Assembly (NCBI GenBank): GCA_020638655.1
Contig: JACKIC010000008.1
Span: 1 to 64,000 of the forward strand
Length of the DNA: 64,000 nucleotides
Direction of reading: 5' to 3'
Source of the DNA: Planctomycetota bacterium
Lineage (GTDB): Bacteria > Planctomycetota > UBA1135 > UBA2386
Made by a program: the position numbers and the translations under genes. Shown here one piece after another: positions 55,692-64,000 of the stretch (position 1 is its first letter; each line of letters starts with the position of its first letter). A model generated the notes under the pieces. The model was not told the origin of the DNA. It searched no databases and saw only the letters and a program-made list of their open reading frames with translations.

Positions 55692-57541
55692 GCAGTGTCT
55701 TCCTGGCGGCCCTGGGCATCGGGCTGCTGATCTTCCTGCACGAACTCGGCCACTTCGCCGCGGCCCGGGCCGCCGGCGTGCGCGTCGAGGTGTTCTCCCT
55801 GGGGTTCGGTCCCCGCCTGTTCGGCCGCAACCTCGGCGGCACCGACTTCCGCGTCTCGCTGGTGCCGTTCGGCGGCTACGTGATGGTCGCCGGGCAGGAC
55901 CCGAGCGACGACCGGTATCCTGCCGCGCAGAGTCTGTGGTCGAAGTCGGTCGGACAGCGCGCGCTGTTCTGGTCCGGCGGCGTGGTGATGAACGTGCTGT
56001 TCGCGCTGGTGGTTTTCCCGCTGGTGTTCCGCGCGGGCGTCGCCTTCACCGCCCCGCTGATCGGCGCGGTGGCGCACGGCAGCCCCGCCTGGGAAGCCGG
56101 CCTGCAACCCGGCGACCGCATCGTGGCGATCGGCAGCAAGCCGATGTACTCCTTCGAGAATCTGGGCATCGAGGTCGCGCTGCACGGCCCGCGGCCGATG
56201 CAGATGACGGTGCGCGACGCCGGGGGTGCCGAACGCGTCGTGACCGTCACGCCGCGCTACTCCGCCCAGGAAGGCCTGAGCACGCTGGGCGTCAGCCCCA
56301 AGTCGGCGGAGCAGCAACCCACCATCGAGGTGACCGCAGGCGGCGCGGCCGCGACGGCGGGCCTGCGCAGCGGCGACGTGCTGCAGAGTCTGGCGGGCCA
56401 GGCCGTCGGCCCCGATTCGTTGGCCGCGGCCCTCACCACCGCTGCGAACGACGCCAGCGGCACGATCGAGGTCACCGTGGAACGCGCCGGGGAGCGCCTG
56501 AGCAAGCAGATCGCCGGCAAGCCGATGACCAAGGTGCCGCTGCTGATCGGCGTGGTCCCGCTGCCGCGGCAGGTCGTCGGCCTGCGCAGCGGTGTGCCGC
56601 TGATCGACCGGCTCGACCTGCGCCGGGGTGACGTGTTGCTCGGCATCGACGGCCAACCGTTCCTCGCCGGTGACCTCGAGGCGCTGCGCAGCGGACCGCC
56701 GGAGCTGCGACTGCACGTCGCGCGCGGCGACGCGCGCATCACCCTGCAGCAGACCGTGACGTCCGCCGAGCGCGAGGCGCTCGCGGACAGCGTGGCGCTG
56801 GCCGCCGACGACAGCCTGATGCTCGCGCCGCAACCCGACGGGGCCGCGCTGGCCGCCGGCCTGCGCGCGGGCGACCGCGTCGCCCAGGTGGACGGCAAGC
56901 CGGTGCACGACTGGGAGGAACTCAAGGAGGCGGTTCAGTCCGGAACGGGCGCGCCGCTGCGACTGACCCTGTCGCGGCCGGCCACCTCGATTCCGGAGAC
57001 GTTCTGGGACGCCGCCGACCAGGCCGCGGACGCCGGGATCCTGCCGGGCGACTCCCTGGATCTGGAGATCACGCCGCGGCGCCCGGTGGCGTTCGACTAC
57101 GGCTTCAGCACCGGCCTGCCGTACGTTCGTGAAGAGGTTCGCGCCGAGGACTTCGGCCACGCGCTCAAGCTGGGCACGGTCTGCTCGCTCGACCTGATCA
57201 AGCAACTCTACGTCACGCTCAAGCGCCTGGTGACGGGCGATGTCGGCGCCAAGAACCTCGGCGGCATCATCCGCATCAGCCAGGTCAGCTACGACGCCGC
57301 GCAGCGCGGCCCGAGCTGGTTCTGGTACTTCCTCGCGCTGCTGAGCCTGAACCTCGCCTTCGTCAACCTGCTGCCGATCCCGGTGCTCGACGGCGGCCAC
57401 CTGCTGTTCCTGCTGATCGAGCGGGTCAAGGGCTCGCCGGTCAGCACCCGCGTGCTCGGCTACAGCCAGGTGCTGGGGTTGGTGTTCGTGCTGCTGCTCG
57501 TGCTGTTCGTCACCTACAACGACATCCTGCGGTTGCTCTGA
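55682..57541 (+). CDS. rseP: RseP-type site-2 protease with four PDZ-like modules
   Basis: 619 residues, against about 450 in E. coli. The zinc motif HELGH is at 20-24 and the third ligand region NLLPIPVLDGG at 562-572 (D570), within inner-membrane helices. Between them I count four PDZ-like modules (about 126-192, 213-278, 297-360 and 376-464; for example AGLQPGDRIVAIGSKP, AGLRSGDVLQSLAGQ, LDLRRGDVLLGIDGQ, AGLRAGDRVAQVDGK). E. coli RseP has two. It cleaves transmembrane segments, classically an anti-sigma factor, after a first cut by an HtrA-like protease. No anti-sigma factor gene is in the window. Confidence 0.94.
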   Translation: MDLSSVFLAALGIGLLIFLHELGHFAAARAAGVRVEVFSLGFGPRLFGRNLGGTDFRVSLVPFGGYVMVAGQDPSDDRYPAAQSLWSKSVGQRALFWSGGVVMNVLFALVVFPLVFRAGVAFTAPLIGAVAHGSPAWEAGLQPGDRIVAIGSKPMYSFENLGIEVALHGPRPMQMTVRDAGGAERVVTVTPRYSAQEGLSTLGVSPKSAEQQPTIEVTAGGAAATAGLRSGDVLQSLAGQAVGPDSLAAALTTAANDASGTIEVTVERAGERLSKQIAGKPMTKVPLLIGVVPLPRQVVGLRSGVPLIDRLDLRRGDVLLGIDGQPFLAGDLEALRSGPPELRLHVARGDARITLQQTVTSAEREALADSVALAADDSLMLAPQPDGAALAAGLRAGDRVAQVDGKPVHDWEELKEAVQSGTGAPLRLTLSRPATSIPETFWDAADQAADAGILPGDSLDLEITPRRPVAFDYGFSTGLPYVREEVRAEDFGHALKLGTVCSLDLIKQLYVTLKRLVTGDVGAKNLGGIIRISQVSYDAAQRGPSWFWYFLALLSLNLAFVNLLPIPVLDGGHLLFLLIERVKGSPVSTRVLGYSQVLGLVFVLLLVLFVTYNDILRLL

Positions 57542-57543
57542 GC

Positions 57544-58398
57544 TTGGCCAAGCTGCTGCCCTTCCTGCGGCTGGTGCGCGTCGGCACCCTGTTCTCCCCG
57601 GCCGCCGACGTCGTCGCGTCGGTCGCGGTGGTCGGCGCGGCGTGGACCGGAGCCTTGGCCGGCGCCGTCGCGGCCAGCGTCTGCCTCTACGCCGCCGGCA
57701 TGGTCTGGAACGACGTCGCCGACCGCCGCGTCGACGCCGAGGTGCGCCCCGAACGGCCGCTGCCGTCCGGCGCGATCGGGCTGCCGGTCGCCATGTCGCT
57801 CGGCGCGCTGCTCCTGGCAGTGGGCCTGTGGCTGTCGCCGTGCCGGCTGCACCACGGCATCATCGCCGCGCTGGTGCTGCTCTACGACTTCGTGAGCAAG
57901 CGGGTGTTGTGGCTCGGCGCGCTGAACATGGGCGTGCTGCGCGGCCTCAACCTCGGCACCGCGCTCGCCTGCGTGCCCACCACCGCCGCGATCGCGCTCG
58001 ACCTGCGCATCGCGGCGATCTGCTACGGCATCTACATCGTCGCCGTGACCATCCTCGGCCACTTCGAGGACACGCCCAACGTGCGTCCGCGCGCGGTCAG
58101 CAACATCCAGGCGGCGCCGCTGCTCGCGGGGCTGTGCGGCCTGTGGGCCGTGCAGGGCGGGCTGTGGCCGGCGCCGTTGCTCGGCGGCGTCGCCGTGCTC
58201 TGGTGCGCGCGCCAGAACGCGCGCATCTACACCTGGGACCGGCCCGCCATCCGCCGCGCGATGACCAGGCTGCTGCTCGGCACGATGCTCTACACGGCGC
58301 TGCTCGCGCTCGCCGCGGGTCGCCCGGTCGAAGCGGCGGCGATCGTGCTCGTGATCGTGCCGGCGCGCTGGATCAGCCGCCGCATCGCCCTGACGTGA
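57544..58398 (+). CDS. UbiA-family prenyltransferase
   Basis: 284 residues from a TTG two bases after the rseP stop. Eight or nine hydrophobic helices. The first Asp-rich motif is complete: NDVADRRVDAEVRPERPLPSG; a second-half Asp region reads GHFEDTP. The enzyme attaches a polyprenyl chain to an acceptor within the membrane. Acceptor unknown: quinone precursors, or the EboC-type pathway, are possible. Adjacent to dxr, it sits well in an isoprenoid context. Converges on the next gene with a 9-bp gap. Confidence 0.85.
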   Translation: MAKLLPFLRLVRVGTLFSPAADVVASVAVVGAAWTGALAGAVAASVCLYAAGMVWNDVADRRVDAEVRPERPLPSGAIGLPVAMSLGALLLAVGLWLSPCRLHHGIIAALVLLYDFVSKRVLWLGALNMGVLRGLNLGTALACVPTTAAIALDLRIAAICYGIYIVAVTILGHFEDTPNVRPRAVSNIQAAPLLAGLCGLWAVQGGLWPAPLLGGVAVLWCARQNARIYTWDRPAIRRAMTRLLLGTMLYTALLALAAGRPVEAAAIVLVIVPARWISRRIALT

Positions 58399-58407
58399 GC
58401 CCGAGGC

Positions 58408-59220
58408 TCACTTCAGGCCGAGCGACGCCAGGCGCGTCTGCCAGGCCGCGCGCGCTTCGTCGCGCGTCATCGTGCCCTGCCGCACCAGCGCCTTGAGCGC
58501 GCTCTTGAACCGGTCGAGCTCCTGCTCCGGCGTCGGGGTCGGGTCGTAGTCGGCGGGCGCGTCGTGCTCTGCCTGGGCGGCGCGGTGCTCCGGCTCCTGC
58601 TCCGGCGCGGCGCCGTCGTCGTCCTGGTCCTCGGTGGCGGCCACGAGGTGTTCCTCGATGTCCATCGGCGCGGGCGCCAGTCCCTCGCCTTCCATGCCGC
58701 CGATCTGGTCGCGGAACTCCTTGCGCACGTCGTCGAGGTCGGTCGCGAACGGATCCTGCCCGATGTGCTTGTCGGCGCCCTCGGCAGTGCCTTCCCAGCG
58801 GAACTCGTCGAGGATCTGGCTGTCGAGGTTGCCGATCTTGGGCTCGACGTCGGCCTGCGCGAGCTTGGGGTTGCGCTGCTGCTTGACCAGCAGGGCACCG
58901 ACCATGCCGTTGACGCGCTCGAGGGCGTCGCGCAGGAAGCTCTCCATCTCCTCCTGGATGCGGCTGCCGATCGCAGACTCGGCGTCGCGCGCGACCTTCT
59001 CGACGATGGCCGCGGCCTGCTTGGTCGCGGCGGCGAAGAAGTCGTGGACCTCGCGCGACAGCTGCTGCTCACGCACCTCGCGCGCTTCGACCTGCTCGAG
59101 CTCCTTGAGCGCGTTGTTCTCGTAGCCGAGCGAGTTCTGCTGAAGGCCAAGCTTCGCCTGCATGCGCTTTCGCTGCAGACGGTAGTCGTCGAATCCACGC
59201 AGGCCGCTGTTGGTGTCCAT
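58408..59220 (-). CDS. Charged coiled-coil protein of unknown function
   Basis: 270 residues from the ATG at 59220 with a good GGAGGG upstream. No signal or membrane segment. Residues 1-125 are continuous amphipathic helix (RLQRKRMQAKLGLQQN, LEQVEAREVREQQLSREVHDFF), the rest is very acidic (ATEDQDDDGAAPEQEPEH) with a short C-terminal helical unit resembling SHOCT (RFKSALKALVRQGTMTRDEARAAWQ), a motif found at the ends of many regulatory or membrane-associated proteins. No family recognised. Confidence 0.65.
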   Translation of the reverse strand: MDTNSGLRGFDDYRLQRKRMQAKLGLQQNSLGYENNALKELEQVEAREVREQQLSREVHDFFAAATKQAAAIVEKVARDAESAIGSRIQEEMESFLRDALERVNGMVGALLVKQQRNPKLAQADVEPKIGNLDSQILDEFRWEGTAEGADKHIGQDPFATDLDDVRKEFRDQIGGMEGEGLAPAPMDIEEHLVAATEDQDDDGAAPEQEPEHRAAQAEHDAPADYDPTPTPEQELDRFKSALKALVRQGTMTRDEARAAWQTRLASLGLK

Positions 59221-59269
59221 CGTCTCCCTCCACGAATGGGCCGCCCGAGTGACCGCCCACGCCATGGCG

Positions 59270-60628
59270 CTATCGGGAACCTGGCGCGTCGCCTTGACGG
59301 TGGCGTGCGACGATTTCCCGCAACAGGATCAGCGCCGCGGGACGGTCCATTGGCACGGGCGCTTCGTCGGCGGCAGCGTGAACCCGCGCCAGAAAATCCC
59401 CGACCGCGGGCCCCGGCGGAACACCCAGTTCGAGCACGTCCTTGCCGGTCACCAGCGGCTCGGCCAGCGGCGGCAGGGCTGCCAGTTCGCCGGCCGCGAA
59501 GTCGTGGATGCGCAGGTCGCCGTGGCTGCCCAGGCAGTCGGCGCGGTGGAACTGCAGGTGCCGCCCGAACCGCGGCGACCGCAGCCAGGCCTCCCGCCGC
59601 CGCGGCCGCATCGCCGGCAGCGACGCGAAGCGGATGTGGTCGCGACAGATCTCGGCGACCGCTTCCCGCAGGGAGTTCGGCGCCCCGAGCCGCCGCAGCA
59701 CCTCCTCGGCCATCGCTGCCGACAAGGTGTCGTGGCCGTCGAACCGGATCCGGTCCTCGGCCTGGCGCCAGGTCGGCGGCTTGCCCACGTCGTGCAGCAC
59801 CGCGCTCCACGCCAGCACGGGATCGCCCTCCGGCACGTTCGCGAGCACCAGGCCGACGTGCGTCAGCACGTCCCCTTCGGGGTGGTACTCCGGCGGCTGC
59901 GTCACGCCCTGCATCGCCGCGACCTCGGGCAGGACGACCGCGGCGAAGCCCAACTCCACGAGCGCGCCGAGGCAACGACCCCGGCCGCGCCCGGTGAAGG
60001 TGCGCGTCAACTCCTCGTAGACCCGCTCGCGCGCCAGGTGCCGGAGGTCGTCCGCGGCGGCGCGTGCCGCGGCCGCGGTGTCGGGGGCGATCGAGAGGTC
60101 GCAGGTCGCGGCGAAACGCCACAGGCGCAGCAGTCGCAGCGCGTCTTCGGCGAAGCGCCGCGCCGGCTCGCCGACGGTCCGCAGGCGTCGGGCCGCGAGG
60201 TCGTCGAGGCCGCCGACGCTGTCCAGCACCGAGCCGTCGGTGAGGTCGGCGTAGAGGGCGTTCACGGTGAAGTCACGCCGCCGCGCGTCGATCGCCGGAT
60301 CGTCGACGAAGCGCACGCGGTCGGGCCGGCGGTGATCCTCGTATCCCGCCTCCTCCCGCAAGGTGGTGATGGTGATCTCGCCAGCGGCGGTGGGCAGGCG
60401 GCACGTGCCCAGGCGGGCGTCGCGCCCTTCGGCGCCGGGCACCGCAGCGAGCACGGCGGCAGGTTCCAGGTCCGTGGCGAGGTCGAAATCGTGCGGCGCG
60501 GCACGCAGCAGCAGGTCGCGCACGGTGCCCCCGACCAACCATGCGCTGCCGCCGCGGCGCCGCAGGGACGTCGCGACGTCGCGCACCGCATGCGGCATCG
60601 CCCCGAGGTCGATCCTGGCTTTCGGCAT
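59270..60628 (-). CDS. cca: CCA-adding/poly(A) polymerase-type nucleotidyltransferase with HD domain
   Basis: 452 residues. Nucleotidyltransferase head: WLVGGTVRDLLL and HDFDLATD with D47 and D49 as metal ligands, then RRRDFTVNALYADL and EDALRLLRLWRFAA. A central HD-type domain follows (HVGLVLANVPEGDPVLAWSAVLHDVGKP). It builds or repairs the tRNA CCA end; distinguishing it from poly(A) polymerase or A-adding enzymes needs alignment. Both tRNA genes in this window already encode CCA, so repair is the likelier role. Start at 60628; an ATG nine codons later is possible. Divergent from the next gene by 22 bp. Confidence 0.9.
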   Translation of the reverse strand: MPKARIDLGAMPHAVRDVATSLRRRGGSAWLVGGTVRDLLLRAAPHDFDLATDLEPAAVLAAVPGAEGRDARLGTCRLPTAAGEITITTLREEAGYEDHRRPDRVRFVDDPAIDARRRDFTVNALYADLTDGSVLDSVGGLDDLAARRLRTVGEPARRFAEDALRLLRLWRFAATCDLSIAPDTAAAARAAADDLRHLARERVYEELTRTFTGRGRGRCLGALVELGFAAVVLPEVAAMQGVTQPPEYHPEGDVLTHVGLVLANVPEGDPVLAWSAVLHDVGKPPTWRQAEDRIRFDGHDTLSAAMAEEVLRRLGAPNSLREAVAEICRDHIRFASLPAMRPRRREAWLRSPRFGRHLQFHRADCLGSHGDLRIHDFAAGELAALPPLAEPLVTGKDVLELGVPPGPAVGDFLARVHAAADEAPVPMDRPAALILLREIVARHRQGDAPGSR

Positions 60629-60650
60629 CGGCAGTGAGAATACTGCCACG

Positions 60651-61262
60651 ATGCAGCGGCGGCGGGCACTCGCCTTCGTCAATCCGGCGAACTACTACCT
60701 GCTCGCAGGTCTCATCCTGCTTGGGGTGAGCATGTACGTGCCCGTGTTCACGGGCGAGCGCACCGCGCGCCTCGAGGACCGCGCCGCCAAGATCGCCGCC
60801 TTGTTGCTCGAGGCGACGCTCGAGCGTCCCGAGGGCATCGGCGCGGACGACCTGGAGAACGTCCTCGGCCGCTTCTACGCCCTCGCCGTGCGCGACGAGG
60901 CCTTCCTCGGCGATCTGACCATCGTCGAGCCGCCGCTCGAGGGCACCCTGTTGACCCTGCGCAGCAAGCACTACGCCTTCCACCTCGCGGTGTCCCCGCC
61001 CGAGGTGCCTTCGACGCGACGCGACACCCTGCCCGCCTACGAAGTCGTCGCCTGGCCGCTCTCCGCGATCGGCCCGGCCCACAGCGTCTTCTTCGTCCCC
61101 GACGACGCAGCCCGGGCCTACACGCGCAACCTCTCCCGCGGCTACTACGGACTGGCGGAGCGCCGCCCGCTGCCGGGCCACTGCCACCGCCGCACGGGCG
61201 CGCTGTTCGACGACCAGCACACCTACCGCAGCCGCGACGACGAACGCTGGATCACCTACTGA
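60651..61262 (+). CDS. Small single-pass membrane protein, unknown
   Basis: 203 residues from the ATG at 60651. One N-terminal transmembrane helix (about 15-34, YYLLAGLILLGVSMYVPVF) after a short basic cytoplasmic start, like a bitopic envelope protein. The rest is a soluble alpha/beta domain (LEDRAAKIAALLLEATLE, TLLTLRSKHYAFHLAV, EVVAWPLSAIGPAHSVFFVPDD). The C-terminal HCHRR and acidic/Arg tail are distinctive. It could be an adapter such as a secretion-system minor component, though there is no prepilin motif. A large hairpin lies 24 bp after its stop. Confidence 0.6.
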   Translation: MQRRRALAFVNPANYYLLAGLILLGVSMYVPVFTGERTARLEDRAAKIAALLLEATLERPEGIGADDLENVLGRFYALAVRDEAFLGDLTIVEPPLEGTLLTLRSKHYAFHLAVSPPEVPSTRRDTLPAYEVVAWPLSAIGPAHSVFFVPDDAARAYTRNLSRGYYGLAERRPLPGHCHRRTGALFDDQHTYRSRDDERWITY

Positions 61263-61286
61263 GGAACGGGCGTGTCACGCACTCCG

Positions 61287-61343
61287 CCCGCCTGAGTTGG
61301 AGCCGACGGCCGCAGCGGCCGCGGCTCAACGGCGACAGGCGGG
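61287..61343. terminator. Large GC hairpin between convergent genes
   Basis: Nested inverted repeat: outer CCCGCCTG/CAGGCGGG, middle GTTGGAGCCG/CGGCTCAAC (one bulge), inner CGGCCGC-A-GCGGCCG. The total is about 57 nt with little unpaired sequence. No T tract on either strand, so a bidirectional terminator or mRNA stabiliser is plausible. Confidence 0.5.
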
Positions 61344-61415
61344 ATGGCGCGTGCGTTCGTGACTCGGGGACGCTCCTGGGCCGATGCGAACGACCAGGTC
61401 TCCGCCCCGAGACGC

Positions 61416-63101
61416 TCAGAAGTAGTCGATCAGGAAGTCGGCGAACAACGCGCGCATTCCCGGCTGCTCGTCGAAGCGCTGGTTCTTGAGCCGCAGCGCG
61501 TCTTCGACCGTCAGCGCACGCGGCGTCAGCAGGTTCAGGGCCAACACGCGCAGCTGCGGCGCCGCTTCGCGATCGAACAGCACTTCCCGCAGCGGCGCCT
61601 GGCACTGCGCCTGCAGCGCCGGGTCGGTGCGGTCGCCGGCGATGCCGGACAGCGTCGTCATCAGGTGGGCGCGGCGCAGGTAGTCTTCGTGCGGCAGCGC
61701 CGTGAACGTCGCCAGTACCTGGGCCTCGGCGCCGCGCGCGTTGAGCAGCAGCGTCGGCAGGTAGTTCGTCGTCGTGTAGACCTGCTGCGCACCGCTCGCC
61801 ACGGCGATCGTGGGCCCGCAGAACAGCTCCAGCAGGGCCTTCGCCGCCGCCGCCGAGTGGTTCTGGGCGAGGGCCTGCAGGAACGGCCGCCCCTCCCCCG
61901 CCGGCGCGCGCCGAAAGCGCTCGACCAGCACCGGCACGGCGCGCTCGTCGTTCGAGGCCGCGAGCAGGTGCAGCAGCAGCTGCAGCCGCGTGCCGGTCGC
62001 CGTGGCGACTTCGTCGAGCAGCAGGCCGACGGCCGCGGGGCGGCCGCGGCGGGTCAGTTCGCGCAGCGCGATCTCCTTGATCTCGAGCGCCTCGTCGGGC
62101 GAGGTCATCACCTCGTAGACGTCGGCGACGTCGTCCCCCTCGATGAACTGCAGGGTCGTCGCGAGCTGCAGCCGCACGTCGCTGCGCAGGTTGGTCGAGT
62201 GTTTGAGCACGTCGGCGCGCAGCACGCCGAGGTCGCCGCGCCCGACGTGCTTGAGCGCGAGTTGCAGGCGCGGCAGGTCCTGCCCCTCGAGCGCCTCCTG
62301 CAACCAGGCCGTGCCGGCGCCGTCGCCAGCGGCGTGGAGCACGCCGGCGATGACCGCCTTGAACTCGCCGATGGCCTCGTCCCAGCGGCCGCGCAGGATC
62401 TCGGCGGCCTCGTTCACCGGCAGCTTGAGGGTCACTTCCAGGACCTGGTCGCGCACGGCCGAATGGAAATCGGCCATCATCAGCCGCTTCAGGATCGCCA
62501 CGCGCTTGTCCACGAGCCGCGCACTGACCCCGGCCAGCCAGGCGCCCCGCGACCGCCCGTCCATCTGCGGGAACAGCCGCTCGAGCTTCTCCAGGGTCTG
62601 CAGCGTGCCCGACCGGCCGAGCGCGGCGAACGCTGCCTGCCGCACCTGGGCGTGTTTGTGCTCGAGGGCCCGCTGCAGGGCCGCGTCGAAGCGCTCGTTG
62701 GCCATCTTGCCCATCGCCTCGACGCAGTTGCGCACCACGTCCTGCAGGGCCGGCTGCCCGAAGCTCCGGTCCATCGCCTCGATCAGCGGCTCGACGGCGT
62801 CGTCCGGCGCCCGCCAGAAGAACTCCATCGCCATCTGCCACGCTTCGCGGCGCACGTTGCCCTGCAGGTTGGCGACCAGCTGCTCGATGACCTGCCGCCG
62901 CGTGCGGTCGTAATCGCGGCCGTACTGGTTCGGATACTCCAACGCGATGGGGAAGTCGGCGTGGAACGGCGCGAGCCGATACGGGTTGGGCGGCCCTCCC
63001 GCCGGCAACGAGGCGGGCTGTGCCTCCTGTTGTGCGAGGCCGGCGGCGGTGGACAGGAGCGCTGCCGCGATGGCGCGGCTCCCGAGTCGGATCCTGGTCA
63101 T
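61416..63101 (-). CDS. Secreted HEAT-repeat protein
   Basis: 561 residues. Signal peptide 1-23 (IAAALLSTAAGLAQ). After a Pro-rich stretch (PAGGPPNPYRLAPFHADFP), a Tyr-rich segment (YPNQYGRDYDRTRRQ) leads into HEAT repeats to the end (QVRQAAFAALGRSGTL, EIALRELTRRGRPAAV, VLALNLLTPRAL). It lacks the HGGQYRGP start, Trp block and LDIL end of the 42-51 kb array, so it is a separate lineage with a similar architecture. Probably periplasmic; no enzyme motif. Confidence 0.75.
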   Translation of the reverse strand: MTRIRLGSRAIAAALLSTAAGLAQQEAQPASLPAGGPPNPYRLAPFHADFPIALEYPNQYGRDYDRTRRQVIEQLVANLQGNVRREAWQMAMEFFWRAPDDAVEPLIEAMDRSFGQPALQDVVRNCVEAMGKMANERFDAALQRALEHKHAQVRQAAFAALGRSGTLQTLEKLERLFPQMDGRSRGAWLAGVSARLVDKRVAILKRLMMADFHSAVRDQVLEVTLKLPVNEAAEILRGRWDEAIGEFKAVIAGVLHAAGDGAGTAWLQEALEGQDLPRLQLALKHVGRGDLGVLRADVLKHSTNLRSDVRLQLATTLQFIEGDDVADVYEVMTSPDEALEIKEIALRELTRRGRPAAVGLLLDEVATATGTRLQLLLHLLAASNDERAVPVLVERFRRAPAGEGRPFLQALAQNHSAAAAKALLELFCGPTIAVASGAQQVYTTTNYLPTLLLNARGAEAQVLATFTALPHEDYLRRAHLMTTLSGIAGDRTDPALQAQCQAPLREVLFDREAAPQLRVLALNLLTPRALTVEDALRLKNQRFDEQPGMRALFADFLIDYF

Positions 63102-63145
63102 GGCTGACAGTTAGTTCGTGGCCTGGGCCGCGTCACCCGCCCGCG

Positions 63146-64000
63146 TCACGATTGCGGCGCTTGCAACACACCCTGCACGTGCAGCAATCGGCTTTCGGCG
63201 ACGCGGTAGTCGAGCAGGTTGCGCAAATGCCGATTGCGGGCTTCGCGGAGGTCCTGGTTGCGGCGCTGCACTTCGAAGTTCGTGGACGCCCCGACCCGCA
63301 ACTTGGCGCGCTCGGTCTCGAGGTTGCTCTCGGCGAGCTGCATCGATTCGGCGCTGGCACTGATGCTCTGGCGCAGGCTGGCCAGGTTGCGGACGGCGTC
63401 GCGCACCTGGGTGGTGATCAGCAGGGTGTCGGCGTGCAGTTGGCGGCGCAGCCGCTCGACGTCCAGCCGCGCCTGCTGCCGGCGCGCCTTGGCGGCGTGG
63501 TTGCCGATCGGCAGGCTGAACTCCAGGCTCACCGACCAGTCGGGATAGTCGAGGTTGGAGGCGTCGTGGAACGCGTCGTGGAAGCTGTCGCGGGCGCCGT
63601 CGCTGGACCAGGACCCGACGAGGTCGAGCGCCGGCAGGATGTCGCGCTCGGTCTCCATCTGCACGATCTCGGCAGCGGCGATCGAACTGCGCTGACTGCG
63701 CAGCTCGGGGCGCTGTTCGAGCGCGCGGTCGATGCACGGCTCGAGGTCGGGCAGGGGCGCGGTGTCGTCGATCGCGATCGGACTGGTCGGACGCAGGTTG
63801 GCGCGCCAGCCGCCGGGCTGGGCCCCGTCGTAGAGCAACACCCGCAGCACGTCCTCGCGGCTGCGGATCCCGTTCTCGGCGACGATCAACTCTTCGCGCC
63901 GGCGGGCGACCTCGGCCTGGTCCGCGACGCGGTCGCGCGCCGCCAGCTCCTGCACGGCGATGCGGGCATCGGTGATGCGCAGCTGTTCCTCGGCCACGGC
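63146..64000 (-). CDS. TolC-family outer-membrane channel protein (5' end outside the window)
   Basis: The frame is open to the right edge; 285 residues are visible. Long amphipathic helices and a TolC-type repeat: RALEQRPELRSQRSSIAAAEI, then PALDLVGSWSSDG...WSVSLEFSLPIGNHAAKARRQQARLDVE, and ASTNFEVQRRNQDLREARNR. These are hallmarks of outer-membrane efflux/type I secretion channels. The partners (membrane-fusion and pump proteins) would lie beyond the window. It is 44 bp upstream of the secreted HEAT gene on the same strand. Confidence 0.88.
   Translation of the reverse strand, partial: AVAEEQLRITDARIAVQELAARDRVADQAEVARRREELIVAENGIRSREDVLRVLLYDGAQPGGWRANLRPTSPIAIDDTAPLPDLEPCIDRALEQRPELRSQRSSIAAAEIVQMETERDILPALDLVGSWSSDGARDSFHDAFHDASNLDYPDWSVSLEFSLPIGNHAAKARRQQARLDVERLRRQLHADTLLITTQVRDAVRNLASLRQSISASAESMQLAESNLETERAKLRVGASTNFEVQRRNQDLREARNRHLRNLLDYRVAESRLLHVQGVLQAPQS

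Overview
The window is GC-rich (about two thirds or more by eye), densely packed and Gram-negative in character. It encodes a TolC-type channel, a DUF3187-type outer-membrane protein, several lipoproteins with lipoboxes, a site-2 protease and HtrA-like periplasmic proteolysis. The secreted HEAT-repeat proteins that begin HGGQYRGP after the signal peptide, and the wealth of uncharacterised secreted proteins, are what I would expect from a Planctomycetota genome. This assignment comes from family recognition, not a database search; Myxococcota or Acidobacteriota are alternatives. Both window ends cut through genes (a zinc-ribbon/HEAT protein on the left, a TolC-family protein on the right). I see no insertion sequence, prophage, CRISPR array or rRNA.

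Layout. 1-3.9 kb: HEAT and TPR proteins, tRNA-Leu(CAA) with its own promoter, and an NFU-type Fe-S scaffold followed by a small zinc-ribbon protein. 4-8.5 kb: an overlapping M32 carboxypeptidase / glycoside hydrolase family 2 pair. 8.6-13.4 kb: an HtrA-like protease, a kinase-like protein that keeps the phospho-accepting His region but lacks ATP-binding boxes, and phoB-phoR-phoU. 13.4-16 kb: thiC behind a TPP riboswitch, then a CvpA-like protein. 16-20 kb: two large cytoplasmic proteins, one a helical-repeat/DUF2325 fusion. At 19,959-19,986 an AT-rich 28-mer looks like a chromosomal dif (XerCD) site between convergent genes. 20-28 kb: envelope proteins, aroA, purC-mtnA and ald-uppP. 28-36 kb: a coiled-coil lipoprotein with a DUF432-like partner, tRNA-Val(GAC), a gene-poor 0.67 kb with one candidate small membrane protein, an aldehyde dehydrogenase related to PaaZ, a GHL10-like secreted hydrolase and a secreted repeat-ended protein. 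36-41.4 kb: a leftward five-gene cluster (two lipoproteins, DUF366, a flippase-like membrane protein, a PfkB kinase). 42.5-50.9 kb: four tandem paralogous secreted HEAT proteins, the most striking structure here. 50.9-64 kb: a membrane spermidine-synthase-like protein with a secreted hydrolase-like protein, dxr-rseP-UbiA, a CCA-adding-type nucleotidyltransferase, another secreted HEAT protein and a TolC-family gene.

How the parts work together. Housekeeping routes are isoprenoid precursor synthesis (Dxr), the undecaprenyl carrier (UppP), thiamine (ThiC), shikimate (AroA), purines (PurC), methionine salvage (MtnA), Fe-S assembly (NFU type) and phosphate sensing (PhoBRU). Envelope functions dominate the rest. 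HEAT or HEAT-like proteins occur in at least seven genes, nearly all exported, which suggests a large periplasmic or surface scaffold programme. Several genes end in short tandem duplications that copy their own stop codon; at 36.0 kb the 17-bp unit places stops in all three frames.
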